From Gentiana macrophylla (taxonomy: Eukaryota > Streptophyta > Magnoliopsida > Gentianales > Gentianaceae): DNA of 64,000 nt. The position numbers were made by a program, and so were the translations under genes. The stretch covers positions 61,536,407-61,600,406 of the forward strand of contig CM047817.1 of the NCBI GenBank assembly GCA_026214975.1, written 5' to 3'. The notes under the pieces were generated by a model. That model had not been told where the DNA came from and did not search any database. It saw only the letters and a program-made list of their open reading frames with translations. Position 1 is the stretch's first letter. Each line of letters opens with the position of its first letter. Shown here piece after piece: positions 22,002 to 33,199 of the stretch.

Positions 22002-23459
22002 TAATCTTTTGCTCGTCCCGAGCAAAACAAAATGAAAATTAAAGCTCAAAACGAAAACAGACATCTAAGACAATATAGCATAGATCAATAAATCAGAGGT
22101 TCACCAGTGTGTGTGCAAAGCCATAGAAAACTTCCACTAGATCCAAACTTGAGAAACTCAAAGCAAAACTAGCTAATACCCCCTTTAAACTAGCGATAAA
22201 TGACACTCATAAGGTGTACCCTACAAACGTAACATATCCCGAAAAGGATGATAGAATATATCTAGGGCCTTTCTGAAATACTCAGAGGATAATCCCTACA
22301 GCATATCTATCAGTTTCTACTGGGGATAAGATAGACGATAACTTAGTCTTATATTCATTTCATACTAATTCTTTAGTTGATTCAATTACTTGACTTTAAA
22401 CACACATCAGAATGAGCTATTTCCCTGTCATAGCAGAATAGGATATTCGAGATATACCCTACCTTACTCAAATCATAAGGCAGCTTCTTCTGACTGTCGT
22501 GAGCTTTTGGTCATCATAGTGGTATAGGACATACGTGGTATACCCTATCGCACTCAAATCATCGACTAGCTTTCGACACACCCAATAATTCTTCATATTT
22601 TTTCAACTTTTTCATTTGACAATAGGTTACGTGTTACTTATCACATTCAAACCTAAGATATTCACAGTATAACATACTTTGGATCTAAATACAAACTATC
22701 ATAAATCTCAAGATACATACGTAGCACTAAGCACATGACTTATAAGATAATCAGAAATCACTAATCCAAAAGGGGTATAACTTTATAAATTAGCTCATCA
22801 TTCACTATGGCTCGTGAAAAATAGATCAGGTGAAACAACTAACTTACTAAACATATGATATATAGCTTGGATGACTATAAAAATAACGAACAAAAAATAT
22901 GCATTTGCTCACTCGGGACAAAGCAAAAACAAAAATGTCGGAAAATTTGCAAAATTCTAGCTCATTTTGCATAGAAGCACATTGATATAAGCAAATGTGT
23001 AGATACACGTCATTCATTCCCCTCCCCCACACTTAAAGATCAACATGTCCTCATGTTGTGCAGAATTAAAGAAAAGATAAAAGACTTAGCTGATTGAAAC
23101 CGACACACGAATCGTCGTTCAGGCCGGAGCATATATAGTGACACTTAGAACTCGTAGTCTTACAACGTAGCTCGACAAAACCGCTAAAAAGATACCTGCA
23201 CGACTTGACAAACACGGAAACATCTCGGGGAAAACGGGGGAGTATACCAGAAAGAAAAGAGATATAAAAACCAAATATTAACAGAAGATAAAGCATTCAA
23301 TACAACCAAATGTTGAAATAATGTAGAAATTAAAGTACGGGCGCCTTATGGCTTACATGATCCATCGAAAATAAATAGTAGCAATAGCAAAAGTACAACG
23401 AATCATATAAGATCAATAATACAAAACCACAAAATCTATAATCAAACAAACAAATAAAA
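22002..23459 (-). other. 3' UTR of Athila copy B
   Basis: Non-coding 1.46 kb between ORF3 and the polypurine tract, homologous to 42244-43722 of copy A. It carries a second polypurine-like tract at 23018-23033 next to a small AACATG...CATGTT hairpin. No credible ORF. Confidence 0.7.
23018..23033 (-). other. Internal second polypurine-like tract, copy B
   Basis: The minus strand reads AAGTGTGGGGGAGGGG, the same core as the true tract at 21989-22001 but about 1 kb upstream of it. It is conserved at the same place in copy A (42691-42708). Confidence 0.65.
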
Positions 23460-24965
23460 TCAAGGTTGGCTCGGCGCCGCAGAATCATCAGCCGGAGGAT
23501 CAGAGGAGGGTCCAGAAGGTGGTGCCGTAGTCCTCTCTGCCGAGTCAGGCTGCTCCTCATCTGAAGATGACTCAGACCCATCCAGGACGTCCGTAATGGC
23601 CTGCTCAATCTCATCTGAATAATGGAAATCCATGACGCTCGGATTGAAGATCCTGTCGTCCCTTGGCCGCCGGCCTTCACTCATACACTTCAGAATAGTC
23701 AAGATGTTGTTCTGAGAAGTCCGGATGTCCTCCAGCCAATTCCTAACACTGTCGCCCACACGTAACCTCATCCTGACCGAGGGAGATAAAGTAGGAAGTG
23801 GGAACGCTCGAGGCGGTTCTGATGATGAACCAGGCTCACGTGCTACCCCTGACTCTGACTGACCCGAAGGCTTACCCTTCTCTCTCTGTATAGGCCTCGG
23901 ATTCTTCGGTTTGTGATCGGCTCCATACTCAGGTACACCGGCATCAATACAGAGACTGTGGATCAGGTGAGGGATAATTAAGCAACGAGTATAGATCTTC
24001 TGATTAATAGCCACCTCATCATATAGTGCCTGTCCCACATCCACATTTAGGCCAAATGTCAACGCATACAGCATGCCTAGGTCACCAATATGAAAGTGCG
24101 TCAAGTTGTTCTTAGGCAACAACCCACTCTGAATGAATCGACACTGGACCTTCCAGTCCTCCGTCCAGGTCGTGGTAACCAACTCCTTCCGGTCTCCTCC
24201 CGGCCTCAACGTCCAGGCCACATCCGGGCAAACTCTCAATCTCAACTCCTCTAACGGATCCTGTCCCAAACTCTGTCTATGAACAATCTCCTCCTTGTAA
24301 TCCCGACCTTCAAAAGCCGCTAAGTTGTATTTCTGATTGATCACCTCCGGTGTAAATGGAACTTCCACCCGTCGAACCACAACCACCTTCGTCCCCAAGT
24401 CGGTTTCTGAACAATTAGCATAAAATTCCCGAACTAGGGAACCATTGACCGGGGTAGTCGGGATCGTCATCAAGGCATCCCATTTCCGGTCTCTTAGCAA
24501 CTTGACAAACCCTGGATCTACCTTAGCTGCCAATGTAGCCCTTTCTATCAACATAGTTCTCGAGAAATAGTGCTTGGTATACGCGTCGTGGGCCCTAGGG
24601 TTCACGAATCTACGAGGCAGATGCATAGGTGGTACGGTTTTGGCTTTCTTCCTAGGTTGAGCAGCCCTAGTTTCAACCGGTTCCTCTTCCCGGGTAGCAC
24701 CTACAACCTCCTCGACCCTGGATGATGCTCCACCTTTCTGAGCTCTCGGCATCCTCACCAAGGGAATATCATCATCCGTCTCAGACTCCGAGGTTGGTTC
24801 ATCCCTCAAAGTAGTCCTAGTTTGGGTGGCTCTAGGGGGTTGCTCTCGAATACTAACACCCCGGTTCAGATCAACCAAGGTCGGATCAAACTCTTTACGC
24901 TTCTTCCCGGCCTCCCTAGCCACTTCCTTACCGTGCCTCTTCACAACTCCCTTCTTATGAACCAT
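23460..24965 (-). CDS. Athila ORF3, env-position protein, intact (501 aa)
   Basis: An unbroken 501-codon frame from ATG 24965. Residues 1-25 are strongly basic (KRHGKEVAREAGKKRKE), with a second basic patch PRKKAKT near 105, both fitting nuclear-localisation signals. An acidic, Ser/Thr-rich segment lies near 55-75. The central part (~120-360) has RRFVNPRAHDAYTKHYFSR, VNGSLVREFYANC, PFTPEVINQKYNLAAF and HFHIGDLGMLYALTFGLNVD, resembling the 'putative plant transposon protein' domain of Athila-like elements. The C-terminus is Ser/Pro/Asp-rich. I see no signal peptide or membrane anchor, so an envelope role is not supported despite the position. Its integrity contrasts with the broken gag and pol of the same copy. 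Function unknown. Confidence 0.8.
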   Translation of the reverse strand: MVHKKGVVKRHGKEVAREAGKKRKEFDPTLVDLNRGVSIREQPPRATQTRTTLRDEPTSESETDDDIPLVRMPRAQKGGASSRVEEVVGATREEEPVETRAAQPRKKAKTVPPMHLPRRFVNPRAHDAYTKHYFSRTMLIERATLAAKVDPGFVKLLRDRKWDALMTIPTTPVNGSLVREFYANCSETDLGTKVVVVRRVEVPFTPEVINQKYNLAAFEGRDYKEEIVHRQSLGQDPLEELRLRVCPDVAWTLRPGGDRKELVTTTWTEDWKVQCRFIQSGLLPKNNLTHFHIGDLGMLYALTFGLNVDVGQALYDEVAINQKIYTRCLIIPHLIHSLCIDAGVPEYGADHKPKNPRPIQREKGKPSGQSESGVAREPGSSSEPPRAFPLPTLSPSVRMRLRVGDSVRNWLEDIRTSQNNILTILKCMSEGRRPRDDRIFNPSVMDFHYSDEIEQAITDVLDGSESSSDEEQPDSAERTTAPPSGPSSDPPADDSAAPSQP

Positions 24966-25561
24966 TATTCAAGCCTAGACTAAACCAAACAATCCCAATC
25001 GCAACAAGATACCCGTTTAACATCCAAAGCGGGATTTCAAAACAACCAAACCACAACCACAACCATAATCATCACCAAACAACCCATTCACCATCCATCA
25101 CAACACCACATCACCATAACAGAGCAGAAAGAAACACAAAACCAGAAAAAAAAAACAAATTAAGGTGCTATCCAAGTGAACGAGCCGACCCAAAGATCAA
25201 ACTCGCAAAAACGTGAATAAAATCTAGAAAAGTTGTTACTAACTTACCAAGTAGGGTGAGTAGATGCTGATCGAGATGAAAACGAGTCCAAACAACACAA
25301 TCGTGGCCTCCAAAATCGGATTTTTCCTCCAAAAAGTCGGACTGAGGAGGGTGCTGATTCTCCTAAAATATGGCGTGTTGGGGAATTTGGTTATGAAAAT
25401 CGAAGAGAGAGTATCAAGAGTGGTCTATAGCACTTTGAATCGCTCAAAATGGTTTAGAATTGAAGATTTTAGGGCAAAAGGAGGGAGAGGAAACGGTTTT
25501 GCGGTTTGAAATCCTGAAAAATGAAGGTTCATGCGTTGAGGGAGTATATATAGGCAGAGGT
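24966..25561 (-). other. Leader region upstream of ORF3, copy B
   Basis: Non-coding DNA between the dyad cluster and ORF3, AC-rich on the plus strand at 25020-25170. Homologous to about 40170-40765 of copy A. The minus strand has CTTACTTGGTAAGTTAG around 25240-25260, a plausible splice donor, so ORF3 may be expressed from a spliced RNA. That is an inference. Confidence 0.35.
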
Positions 25562-25787
25562 TGGACGGGCGTCCAAGATACCGGACGGGCGTCCACTGGG
25601 AAATTAGATGAACTGGACGGGCGTCCAGTTTATTAGACGCTCGTCCAATAGTTTAAATCACATACAGGATTGGAGGGAAAATATCAGACGGGCGTCCAGG
25701 ATTAGTGGACGCTCGTCCAAAAATTGGTCAAGGCGGACGGGCGTCCAGAGTTCTGGACGGGCGTCCAGAGTTCTGGACGGGCGTCCA
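25562..25787 (-). repeat. Dyad cluster between pol and ORF3, copy B
   Basis: Nine copies near GGACG-NN-CGTCC in 226 bp, with centres GG or CT. The last three form a 19-bp tandem repeat ending in AGAGTTCT. Homologous to 39962-40168 of copy A, which has eight. Confidence 0.75.
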
Positions 25788-25940
25788 AGCAGGAAAAAGT
25801 GCAAAAATTATAAAATTTCCATACAACTCAAATTCAAAAGTGCACTTTCTTATTAAACTTAAATAAAACTTCAAAAATACAAATTCAAATCAACGAAGTA
25901 CATAAAATTTCTAGAAAACAAATAAACACAAATAGAAAAT

Positions 25941-25990
25941 AGTGGGTTGCCTCCCACCAAGCGCTTTTGTTTTACGTCGTTTGCTCGACG
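25941..25990 (-). promoter_or_regulatory. Stem-loop element 2 of Athila copy B
   Basis: The minus strand reads TCGAGCAAACGACGTAAAAC, then AAAAGCGCTTGGTGGG, AGGCAA, CCCACT. The GTGGG/CCCAC arms pair around the loop AGGCAA. Counterpart of 39751-39799 in copy A. Confidence 0.65.
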
Positions 25991-26032
25991 AAACAACCTA
26001 ACAACGCTAGTCCTCGTAAATGTCCGACCAAT

Positions 26033-26407
26033 CCACAACTTCGGATAAGGCGGCGGAGCATGTCAATCGCCGGAGGGAAATCATATTCATCTTGCAAACC
26101 CCAATCCTCACCGCTACTACAACACACTCGAAAATGCTCGGCTTGCAAAGACTAGCGCTAAATCTCACAAAGATCGGATCATTGAGGATTGTGTATGGAC
26201 GCCCTAGAGCTGCTCAGTAACTCCTCGTAGTAAAGTCTCCACCTCCCGAACAACGGGAAAAATGAGAACATAGGTGACCGTCTTTGACGCTGGTACTAAT
26301 GTCAAAATCTCGTGCAAAACGATGGTTCCTCCCGGTCCGTCATCTACAAGAATGAGTGGAATCCTCTAAGGAAAGGTAACTCCTCCGGGTTGAACACCGA
26401 AATCCAT
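26033..26407 (-). pseudogene. Athila ORF2, copy B, broken
   Basis: Starts MDFGVQPGG at 26407 and keeps RIPLILVDDGPGGTIVLH and KTVTYVLIF, but a stop and frameshifts destroy it. It is homologous to the open 121-codon ORF2 of copy A (39339-39704), where the product is discussed. Confidence 0.7.
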
Positions 26408-26530
26408 ATCTAGAAAGCACAACTAATCGATGAGATAAAAACAAAACTTAATACGGCTAAAACTGAATAAACTAAACTTAAATACTAACACTACCAAAGC
26501 ACAAAACAAAAACAACTAAAAGAACAATAT

Positions 26531-26580
26531 CTAGGTTGCCCCCTAGTGGCGCTTTTGGTTAATGTCATTAGCTCGACACC
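26531..26580 (-). promoter_or_regulatory. Stem-loop element 1 of Athila copy B
   Basis: Overlaps the position of the original pol stop. The minus strand reads TCGAGCTAATGACATTAACC, then AAAAGCGCCA, CTAGG, GGGCAA, CCTAG. The CTAGG/CCTAG arms pair. Counterpart of 39173-39214 in copy A. Confidence 0.65.
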
Positions 26581-26589
26581 GTTTAAAGC

Positions 26590-29500
26590 TCAGCCTGGAT
26601 CAGGCCATTTGACTTTTCTGCCAGCCACTACCTCGTGTAAGCTCTGATAAGTAGTGTGGCTGCAGAAACAGCATCTCATACATGGGGTAAGATCTTTGAT
26701 AGCTTTCCAAACACGTTTAAACTTCCCCATGGTTGACTTCTTCTCCTGCTGAGTCTTCTGATGATGTTTAAGTTGACGCTCCTTCCAATACTCTTCCATA
26801 TCCCAACTACCAGCTAGAACTTCTTCAGATTTACCATTACCGTCATCCTCTGAAAATAGGTCGGGTGAAAACACATCAAATTCTTCGACTTCTATAGCAC
26901 CACACCCGAGGATATCGAGGCAACGAACAATCAAAGGCTTTTCTTTAGGTTCACCAATGTAGTGCTTGCACCTTTGGCCATTCACTCGAAACGGGTCACC
27001 ACTATAACCACGAAGTTCCAGAACGCCTCCAGGAATGGTTTGGAGAGTTGTATAGAAGAACTTGTTCGGCGACGTGGAATTCTCTCTTCTTAATCTTAGC
27101 ATCGTGGAGTAGCTTCATCTTATCTTTACTAATCCTGGCATTTTCATAGGCCTGGAGTCTGAATTCGTCTAACTCATGTAACTGCTGCAGTCGATGTTTC
27201 CCACAAGATTGGGAATGAAAGTTCAGAAACTTTGTAGCCCAATAAGCTCTATGCTCTAACTCGAAAGGCAGATGACATGGCTTTCCATAGACCATTTGAT
27301 ATGGAGATGTACCCATAGGGGTTTTATAGGCGGTTCTGTATGCCCAAAGTACATCATCCAACTTCAAACTCCAGTCTTTTCTATGACTGTTTACCGTCTT
27401 CTCCAGGATTTTCTTGATACTTTGGTTGCTTCTCTCAACCTGACCACTAGTCATCGGATGATATGGTGTTCCTGTCTTATGACGAACACCATACTTTTCG
27501 AGAACTTTCTCTAGGGGTCGGTTGCAGAAATGCGTCCCTTCATCACTGATCAAGGCACGTGGACATCCAAACCTCACAAAGATATTTTTCTTTAGAAATT
27601 TCATGACCGTCTTATGATCATGTGAGGAGTGGCTTGAGCCTCCACCCATTTAGACACGTAGTCTACGCAGACTAAGATGTATTTGTTACCGCAAGATGAT
27701 GGGAATGGTCCCATGAAATCGATACCCCACACATCAAAGACCTCGCATTCTAAGATGGGTTTCAAAGGCATGTCAAAACGCCTTGTCAGAGTACCAGTCC
27801 TTTGGCACCTATCACAAGCTTTACAGAAAGCTTCTGTATCTTTAAAGATCGTAGGCCAATAGAAGCCGGATTGGAAGATCTTAGCAACGGTTTTCCATGG
27901 ACCAAAGTGACCTCCAGTGGGTCCACTATGGCATTGCTCAATAATATCCCGTTGTTCAGATTCAGGAACACATCTCCTAAGCAAACCATCTTTACAAATC
28001 TTAAAAAGATAAGTTTCATCCCAAACGAAAGATTTCAAATCAGAGAAGAACTTTTTCTTCTCCTGATAGGACAATTCTGGATCGAGATATCGGGCATGAA
28101 GGTAATTTACAATGGAAGAATACCATGGAACATCAGGAGGACAACCGTCTATCAACATAATGTTCTCTAGAGGAAAGTAAAGATCTATATCATCTGGATC
28201 ATCCTTTTCCTCACTTAGCATCCTTGAAACGTGATCAGCCACTACGTTTTCACTGCCCTTTTTGTCCTTTATTTGAACGTCAAACTCTTGTAGGTCGTGA
28301 TCCAACGTAGTAAGCGCGGTTTGGCCTCTTTCTTAGTCATCGAGATACATAAGCAAAGCGTGATCACCCACACAATCACTTGAGCTCTCTAACAAGTAAC
28401 TACGAAACTTGTCCATAGCAAAGACTACGGCCAAAAGTTCCTTTTCAAGAGTGGTATAGTTAACTTGAGAGGGTTCAATGTGTGGTGGCGTAATAGATAG
28501 GTGGAACTTCCCTTGATCTTTTGCCCAGAAGAAGCGACTGTGGCATAGTTTGATGCGTCGCACATGAGCTCAAAAGGTAGGTTCCAGTCGGGCGATATAA
28601 GAATTGGAGCAGATATTAAACGATTTTTGAGCTCCTCAAACGCTTGCTTGCAACTCTCATCAAAATTGAACTCAACGTCTTCCTTTAGTAAAGTGGACAG
28701 GGGCTTGGCTATCTTGGAGAAGTCTTGAATGAACCTTCTGTAGAATCCGACATGTCCAAGAAAGCCTCTCACTTCACGCACATTCTTGGGATAGCTCATC
28801 TTTTCGATAGATTCTACTTTGGCCCTGTCAACTTCTATACCTTTGGCGGATATTTTGTGGCCAAGAACTATTCCCTCATCTACCATGAAATGGCATTTTT
28901 CCCAATTAAGTACTAAGTTCTTTTCTACACATCCTGGATAACACTTGATCAAGATTGTCAAGCCAATCATCAAAGACTGGCCAAAAACCGAAAAATCGCC
29001 CATAAAGATCTCCATACACTTTTCTACAAGCCCGTCAAAGATAGCTAGCATACATCATTTGAAATGTAGGTGGGGCATTGCAGAGACCAAATGGCATCCG
29101 CTGTAAGCGAATGTTCCATAAGGCGGTGTGAAGGTGGTCTTTTCTTTGTCATTTGGATCAATGGGTATCTGGAAGTATCTGAATATCCATCTAGGAAACA
29201 GTAGAATGTGTGTCCCGCCAGACGCTCAAGCATCTGATCAATGAATGGAAGGGGAAAGTGATCTTTCATGGTTACCTCATTGAGCTTTCTATAATCGATG
29301 CAGACTCTGTAACCAGTGACAAGTCTCAGTGCTATTTCCTCTCCCTTCTCATTCTTCTCAATCGTAATTCCTCATTTCTTGGGAACTACTTGAGTCGGGG
29401 AAACCCATTCACTATCCGCAATGGCATAAATGATTCCCATGTCCAGAAGTTTGATGATTTCCTTTTTTACGACTTCTTGCATATGAGGGTTGAGCCTCCT

Positions 29501-30600
29501 CTGGGGCTGTCTAACACATTTCGCACCCTCATTAGTCTTTATCTTATGCATACAGATGTCAGGAGATATCCCTCTGATATCTCCTACTTGCCAACCAAAG
29601 GCTTTTTCATTCTTCTTCAAGACTTTGATTAATTTCATCTCCTCTAAACGAGACAGCTTGGCAGATATAATCAATGGAAGCTTGTCACCTTCTCTTAAAA
29701 ACACATACTTAAGATGTTTAGGCAACGGCTTCAACACCAAATCTGCAGGGGGGTCTTCTAAACTCGACTTGAGATCTCCACTTTTCAACTCAATATCACT
29801 GAGTTTACTCTGTGGTCCCACTGCCAAAGCTTCTCCTTCCATCAATTCTTCCTCAAAATCAGCTGCTAATTGATCTAGATTGACCCCACCATGAGTATTT
29901 CAATTATCAACCAATCGCTCATATTAAACCTTCTACCATGACTTGCTTATCCATATAATCGGTGAAATCATCCGTCATATAATCAATGGAAAAGCCGGTT
30001 GGAGGGCCAGAGGGTACTTGAATGGACTTTAAGACATTGTAACTCACCTCTTGATCACCAACTCGGATAGTCACTTGCCCACCATCGCAATCGATGAGGG
30101 CTCTAGCTGTAGATAAGAAAGGTCTTCCAAGAATCAGGGGGACGTTTTCATCTTTCTCCATATCTAAAACATACCAATATTTGGAAAGGTAAATCTATCA
30201 ATCAACCAAAACGTCTTTCAGATCCTGAAGCTTTCTTAGAAGATCTATCAGCGAATTGTAGACTCATAGTAGTGGGTTCTAGAAGGCTTTGTAAACCGAG
30301 CTGTTTGCATACAGACATTGGCATAAGACTTATAGAGGCACCTAGATCACACAAAGAATTAGGGAAGACTAGACCTCCCATTAATACTGTAAGTACGAAC
30401 TTACCAGGGTCACCTCTTTTAATTGGTAAGTCTTCATAATTAATCATGGAGCAATCCTCACCAATTTGCCTTTCCATGCCTGCTAACTTCTTTTTCGAAG
30501 ACACAACATCCTTGATGAATTTTGTATACTTAGGCATCTCACCAAGACTTTCGATAATGGAAGATTTACGAGTATTTTTCAAAAGGTTCAAGACCTTTCC
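26590..30600 (-). pseudogene. Athila B protease, RT, RNase H and integrase, decayed
   Basis: Reading leftwards on the minus strand: protease LCDLGASISLMPMSVCKQLG (~30340) and VPLILGRPFLSTARALIDC (~30130); RT start WVSPTQVVPKK (~29380); palm FMGDFSVFG (~28995), where copy A has FMDDFSVFG, so a catalytic Asp has become Gly; RNase [14 protein letters not shown] (~28560); integrase zinc region HFGPWKT...[11 protein letters not shown] (~27800), core [19 protein letters not shown] (~27540) and [13 protein letters not shown] (~27430); C-terminal [20 protein letters not shown] (~26980). Breaks include frameshifts near 29270, 29050, 28500, 27640 and 27050 and a premature TGA at 26590. This copy cannot make active enzymes. 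Confidence 0.9.
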
Positions 30601-30829
30601 GTACTTTTGTCCTCACTCAAGGAAAGTTGCTCTTTCTCGGTGGAAATGGAAGCTTCTTAAGGTCACTCTCGAAAAGACTTTCTTTGAGGATGCACTTACA
30701 CTTTGTCTTCCAGATCTTTTCATCGAACAAACTTTTTCAGATTTTTATAGTCGTGGATCGGCCCTCGACTTTCGCTTCTTTTTCGGTCCTCAAGGATCAG
30801 CCACTTGAGGATCACCAACTTCTTCACCT

Positions 30830-32622
30830 CTCGGGGATCAGCCGCTGAGTTTTCTCTTGATTGAGGGGAGTGTAGGTGCTCGGCTTCCCTCCCCGCCTTA
30901 TCAATGGCAGAGGGCTAGTGGTTTCCGATGGGAAGGACCACTAACTTGAGTACTGACTTCTCAGATTCATTGCACTTGGCCTCCTCTTTACCGTATTGAA
31001 TTGATGACACGAGGTCAAGACATGGGCCTTTGTTCAAGCACCTGAGCAACTTGACCACCCTTGGATTCTTCTCGGTGAAACTGGCAACGCCTGGGGTCAA
31101 AGCTAACTGTTCACCTGGTTGCCCAATTTGTCTCTCAAGATTATTCATTGATCTACTTTGCTCCTCCAATTTAGCTTCAAAATTGGTAGATTGAGAGGGC
31201 CTTGAGAGTTTTGGAAATTTGGAGAATAGGGTGGTCGGGCCGACTTTGGATCTAGAATTAGAATTGGCGGGCCAATTCGATTGAACCTTTGAGTAGGATT
31301 GGAAAATTTTGAATTTTGGTTCGATTAAAACCGAGTTTCTATTGAAATTTTGATTCAATTAAAATTGAATTAGGATTAAAACTTGAAGGTTGACTAAACC
31401 CTTGGTTTTGAAAATTATTCGGCGTAAGACCGATTGAACCTTTGATTGTTCTCGCCATAGAATGCATTCACTTGACGATTCGCCCGCTCATAGGGACGAA
31501 TCTAGAAGTGTGCCCCACCTCGTCACAATTCGACATGTGACTTGATTGTACTTGCCCATAATCATGAACATCATTCACTTGATAAGGTGCAGGGGATTAA
31601 ATTGACACCGCCATTCATATGGCCGGTCCGACAATAGATTTTAAAGATCTGAACCCGAGGGTTACGTGGAAAGAAGAAGTTTGATTTATCGGATTTGAAA
31701 CTTGAGGTGTTGCCATCCGCTTCGCAAAGATGGCGATCAAACTTTGCAAATTGACTTCCTCAACCTTGGGAGGAGGAGGTGCTTGGATTGCTTGATAAGA
31801 GGGGAATAGTTATACTTTGCAATGTCCTCAAACAATGCCCATCCCTCTTCAGGTGTTTTCTTCAGAAATGCCCCACCAGAAGAACTATTGACCATGCCTT
31901 TGGTGAGCTCGGCCAATCCACTAAAGAAGGTGTTGACTTGCCTTTCCAGTGGCAAGCCATGGTGGGGACACTTTCTAAGAAGAGACTTGAATCTCTTCCA
32001 ACATTCGAAGAAGGATTCATTCTCTATCTCGATAGAAAGTGAATATTTCATTTAAACACCTGGGCCGTCTTTGAAGGTGGAAAATATTGACTCAAGAACT
32101 CTCTCTCGAGTTCGGCCCGGTGGTGATAGATTCGGAGGGAGAGAGGTGTACCACTCTTTAGCCTCTCCTTTCAAAGAAAAAGGAAACAGTTTAAGCTTGA
32201 TCGCATCCTCATTTACTCCTTGGATGCGTGTAGTGCCGCATATCTCTAAGAATGTATGTAAGTGAGTATATGGATTCTCTCGATTGATAGCCATGAATGA
32301 TTGATGCATGCCGCATCATCCGGATAAGTCCTGGCTTTAGCTCAAAGGTTTGTGCATGAACATTTGGGATAACAATAGCCGGGTTGACTTTGACTTCGCC
32401 TGGCATGGCGTGGTCCGCCAACGTACGTCTATTATTAGCAGCCATTATCACAAAATCAGTGATTTCCTTGGCTAGTTGCTCTTCAAGATCTTGTTCGGCT
32501 CTATCTGCCAGAACCGCAGAATGGAATATCCGCCTGTTTGGCCGGACTACGGTTCGCTTCGGGTCGGGGTGTATAATAACGGTCCTTTTGACTCGAGTTT
32601 GCATAAACCGGACCAAAAACAA
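30830..32622 (-). pseudogene. Athila B gag, decayed
   Basis: The capsid region is spread over three frames: LKPGLIRMMRHASIIHGYQS (~32330), HTFLEICGTTRIQGVNEDA (~32250) and RKCPHHGLPLERQVNTFFSG (~31970). The zinc knuckle near 31530 has lost a base, so the frame shifts within CQNC..., and the last cysteine codon is also altered. The C-terminal part has LERQIGQPGEQLALTPGVAS (~31120). The start frame differs from copy A by a few N-terminal residues. Confidence 0.85.
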
Positions 32623-32734
32623 GTGAAACGAAGCCTAAAAACTAAGAAATTGAAAGCCTAAACTAAAAATTAAAACCTAAAGAAAAGAAAAGGAAAGAAG
32701 AAAAGGAAACAAAATTATTGAAGAAAAGGATCGA

Positions 32735-32930
32735 CGGACGCCCAAGATTTTGGACGGGCGTCCGTTAAATTTGATTTGGGACGGGCGTTTAGTGGTCCAA
32801 ACGCTCGTCTCGAAAGGAAGAAAACTTGAACGGGCGCCCAAATTTTATGGATGCTCGTCTAAGAAAAGGAAACAGAACAGAATTGATAATTTTCCAATGA
32901 CGGGCGCCAATTTCCCCAGGCGCCCGTTTG
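32735..32930 (-). repeat. Dyad cluster in the Athila B leader
   Basis: Degenerate copies near GGACG-NN-CGTCC, such as GGACGGGCGTCC at ~32752 and GGGCGCCCAAA-type variants further right, in the 5' leader. It matches the cluster at 18457-18586 of copy A but is more eroded. The surrounding leader 32623-33176 is A-rich and non-coding. Confidence 0.55.
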
Positions 32931-33176
32931 GTAGCGGGAAAATCGTAAGCAGTCGAAAAATTGCAGAAAACAAGGGAAGGTCAGACAGAAAAATAGAAGA
33001 GAAGAGCAGAGAACTAATCACAAGAGAACCTTAAACCCTAAGCTAAAACCCTAATTAACTAATTACCTAAACGTTTATCAACTAAAAACTGGAATTTAAA
33101 ACGAAAAAAAAAACAGGAAAAAAAAAACAAAAACAAACAGAAAAACGAAAAACAAAAACTAGACAACCGTCCGGTT

Positions 33177-33193
33177 CCCCGGCAAAGGCACCA
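33177..33193 (-). other. Primer-binding site of Athila copy B
   Basis: The plus strand reads CCCCGGCAAAGGCACCA, the reverse complement of the Athila site with two changes from copy A. Confidence 0.85.
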
Positions 33194-33199
33194 AAAACT

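Noticed and set aside
23460..24965. ORF3 as a retroviral envelope gene
   Set aside because: Position fits, but there is no signal peptide, cleavage site or membrane anchor, and the N-terminus looks nuclear.
25562..25787. Short palindromic repeats resembling a CRISPR array
   Set aside because: Repeats are 12 bp with irregular spacing, inside an Athila element.
27272..28170. Plus-strand frames over the Athila B pol region
   Set aside because: They are reverse-strand shadows of the integrase and RNase H coding frames.
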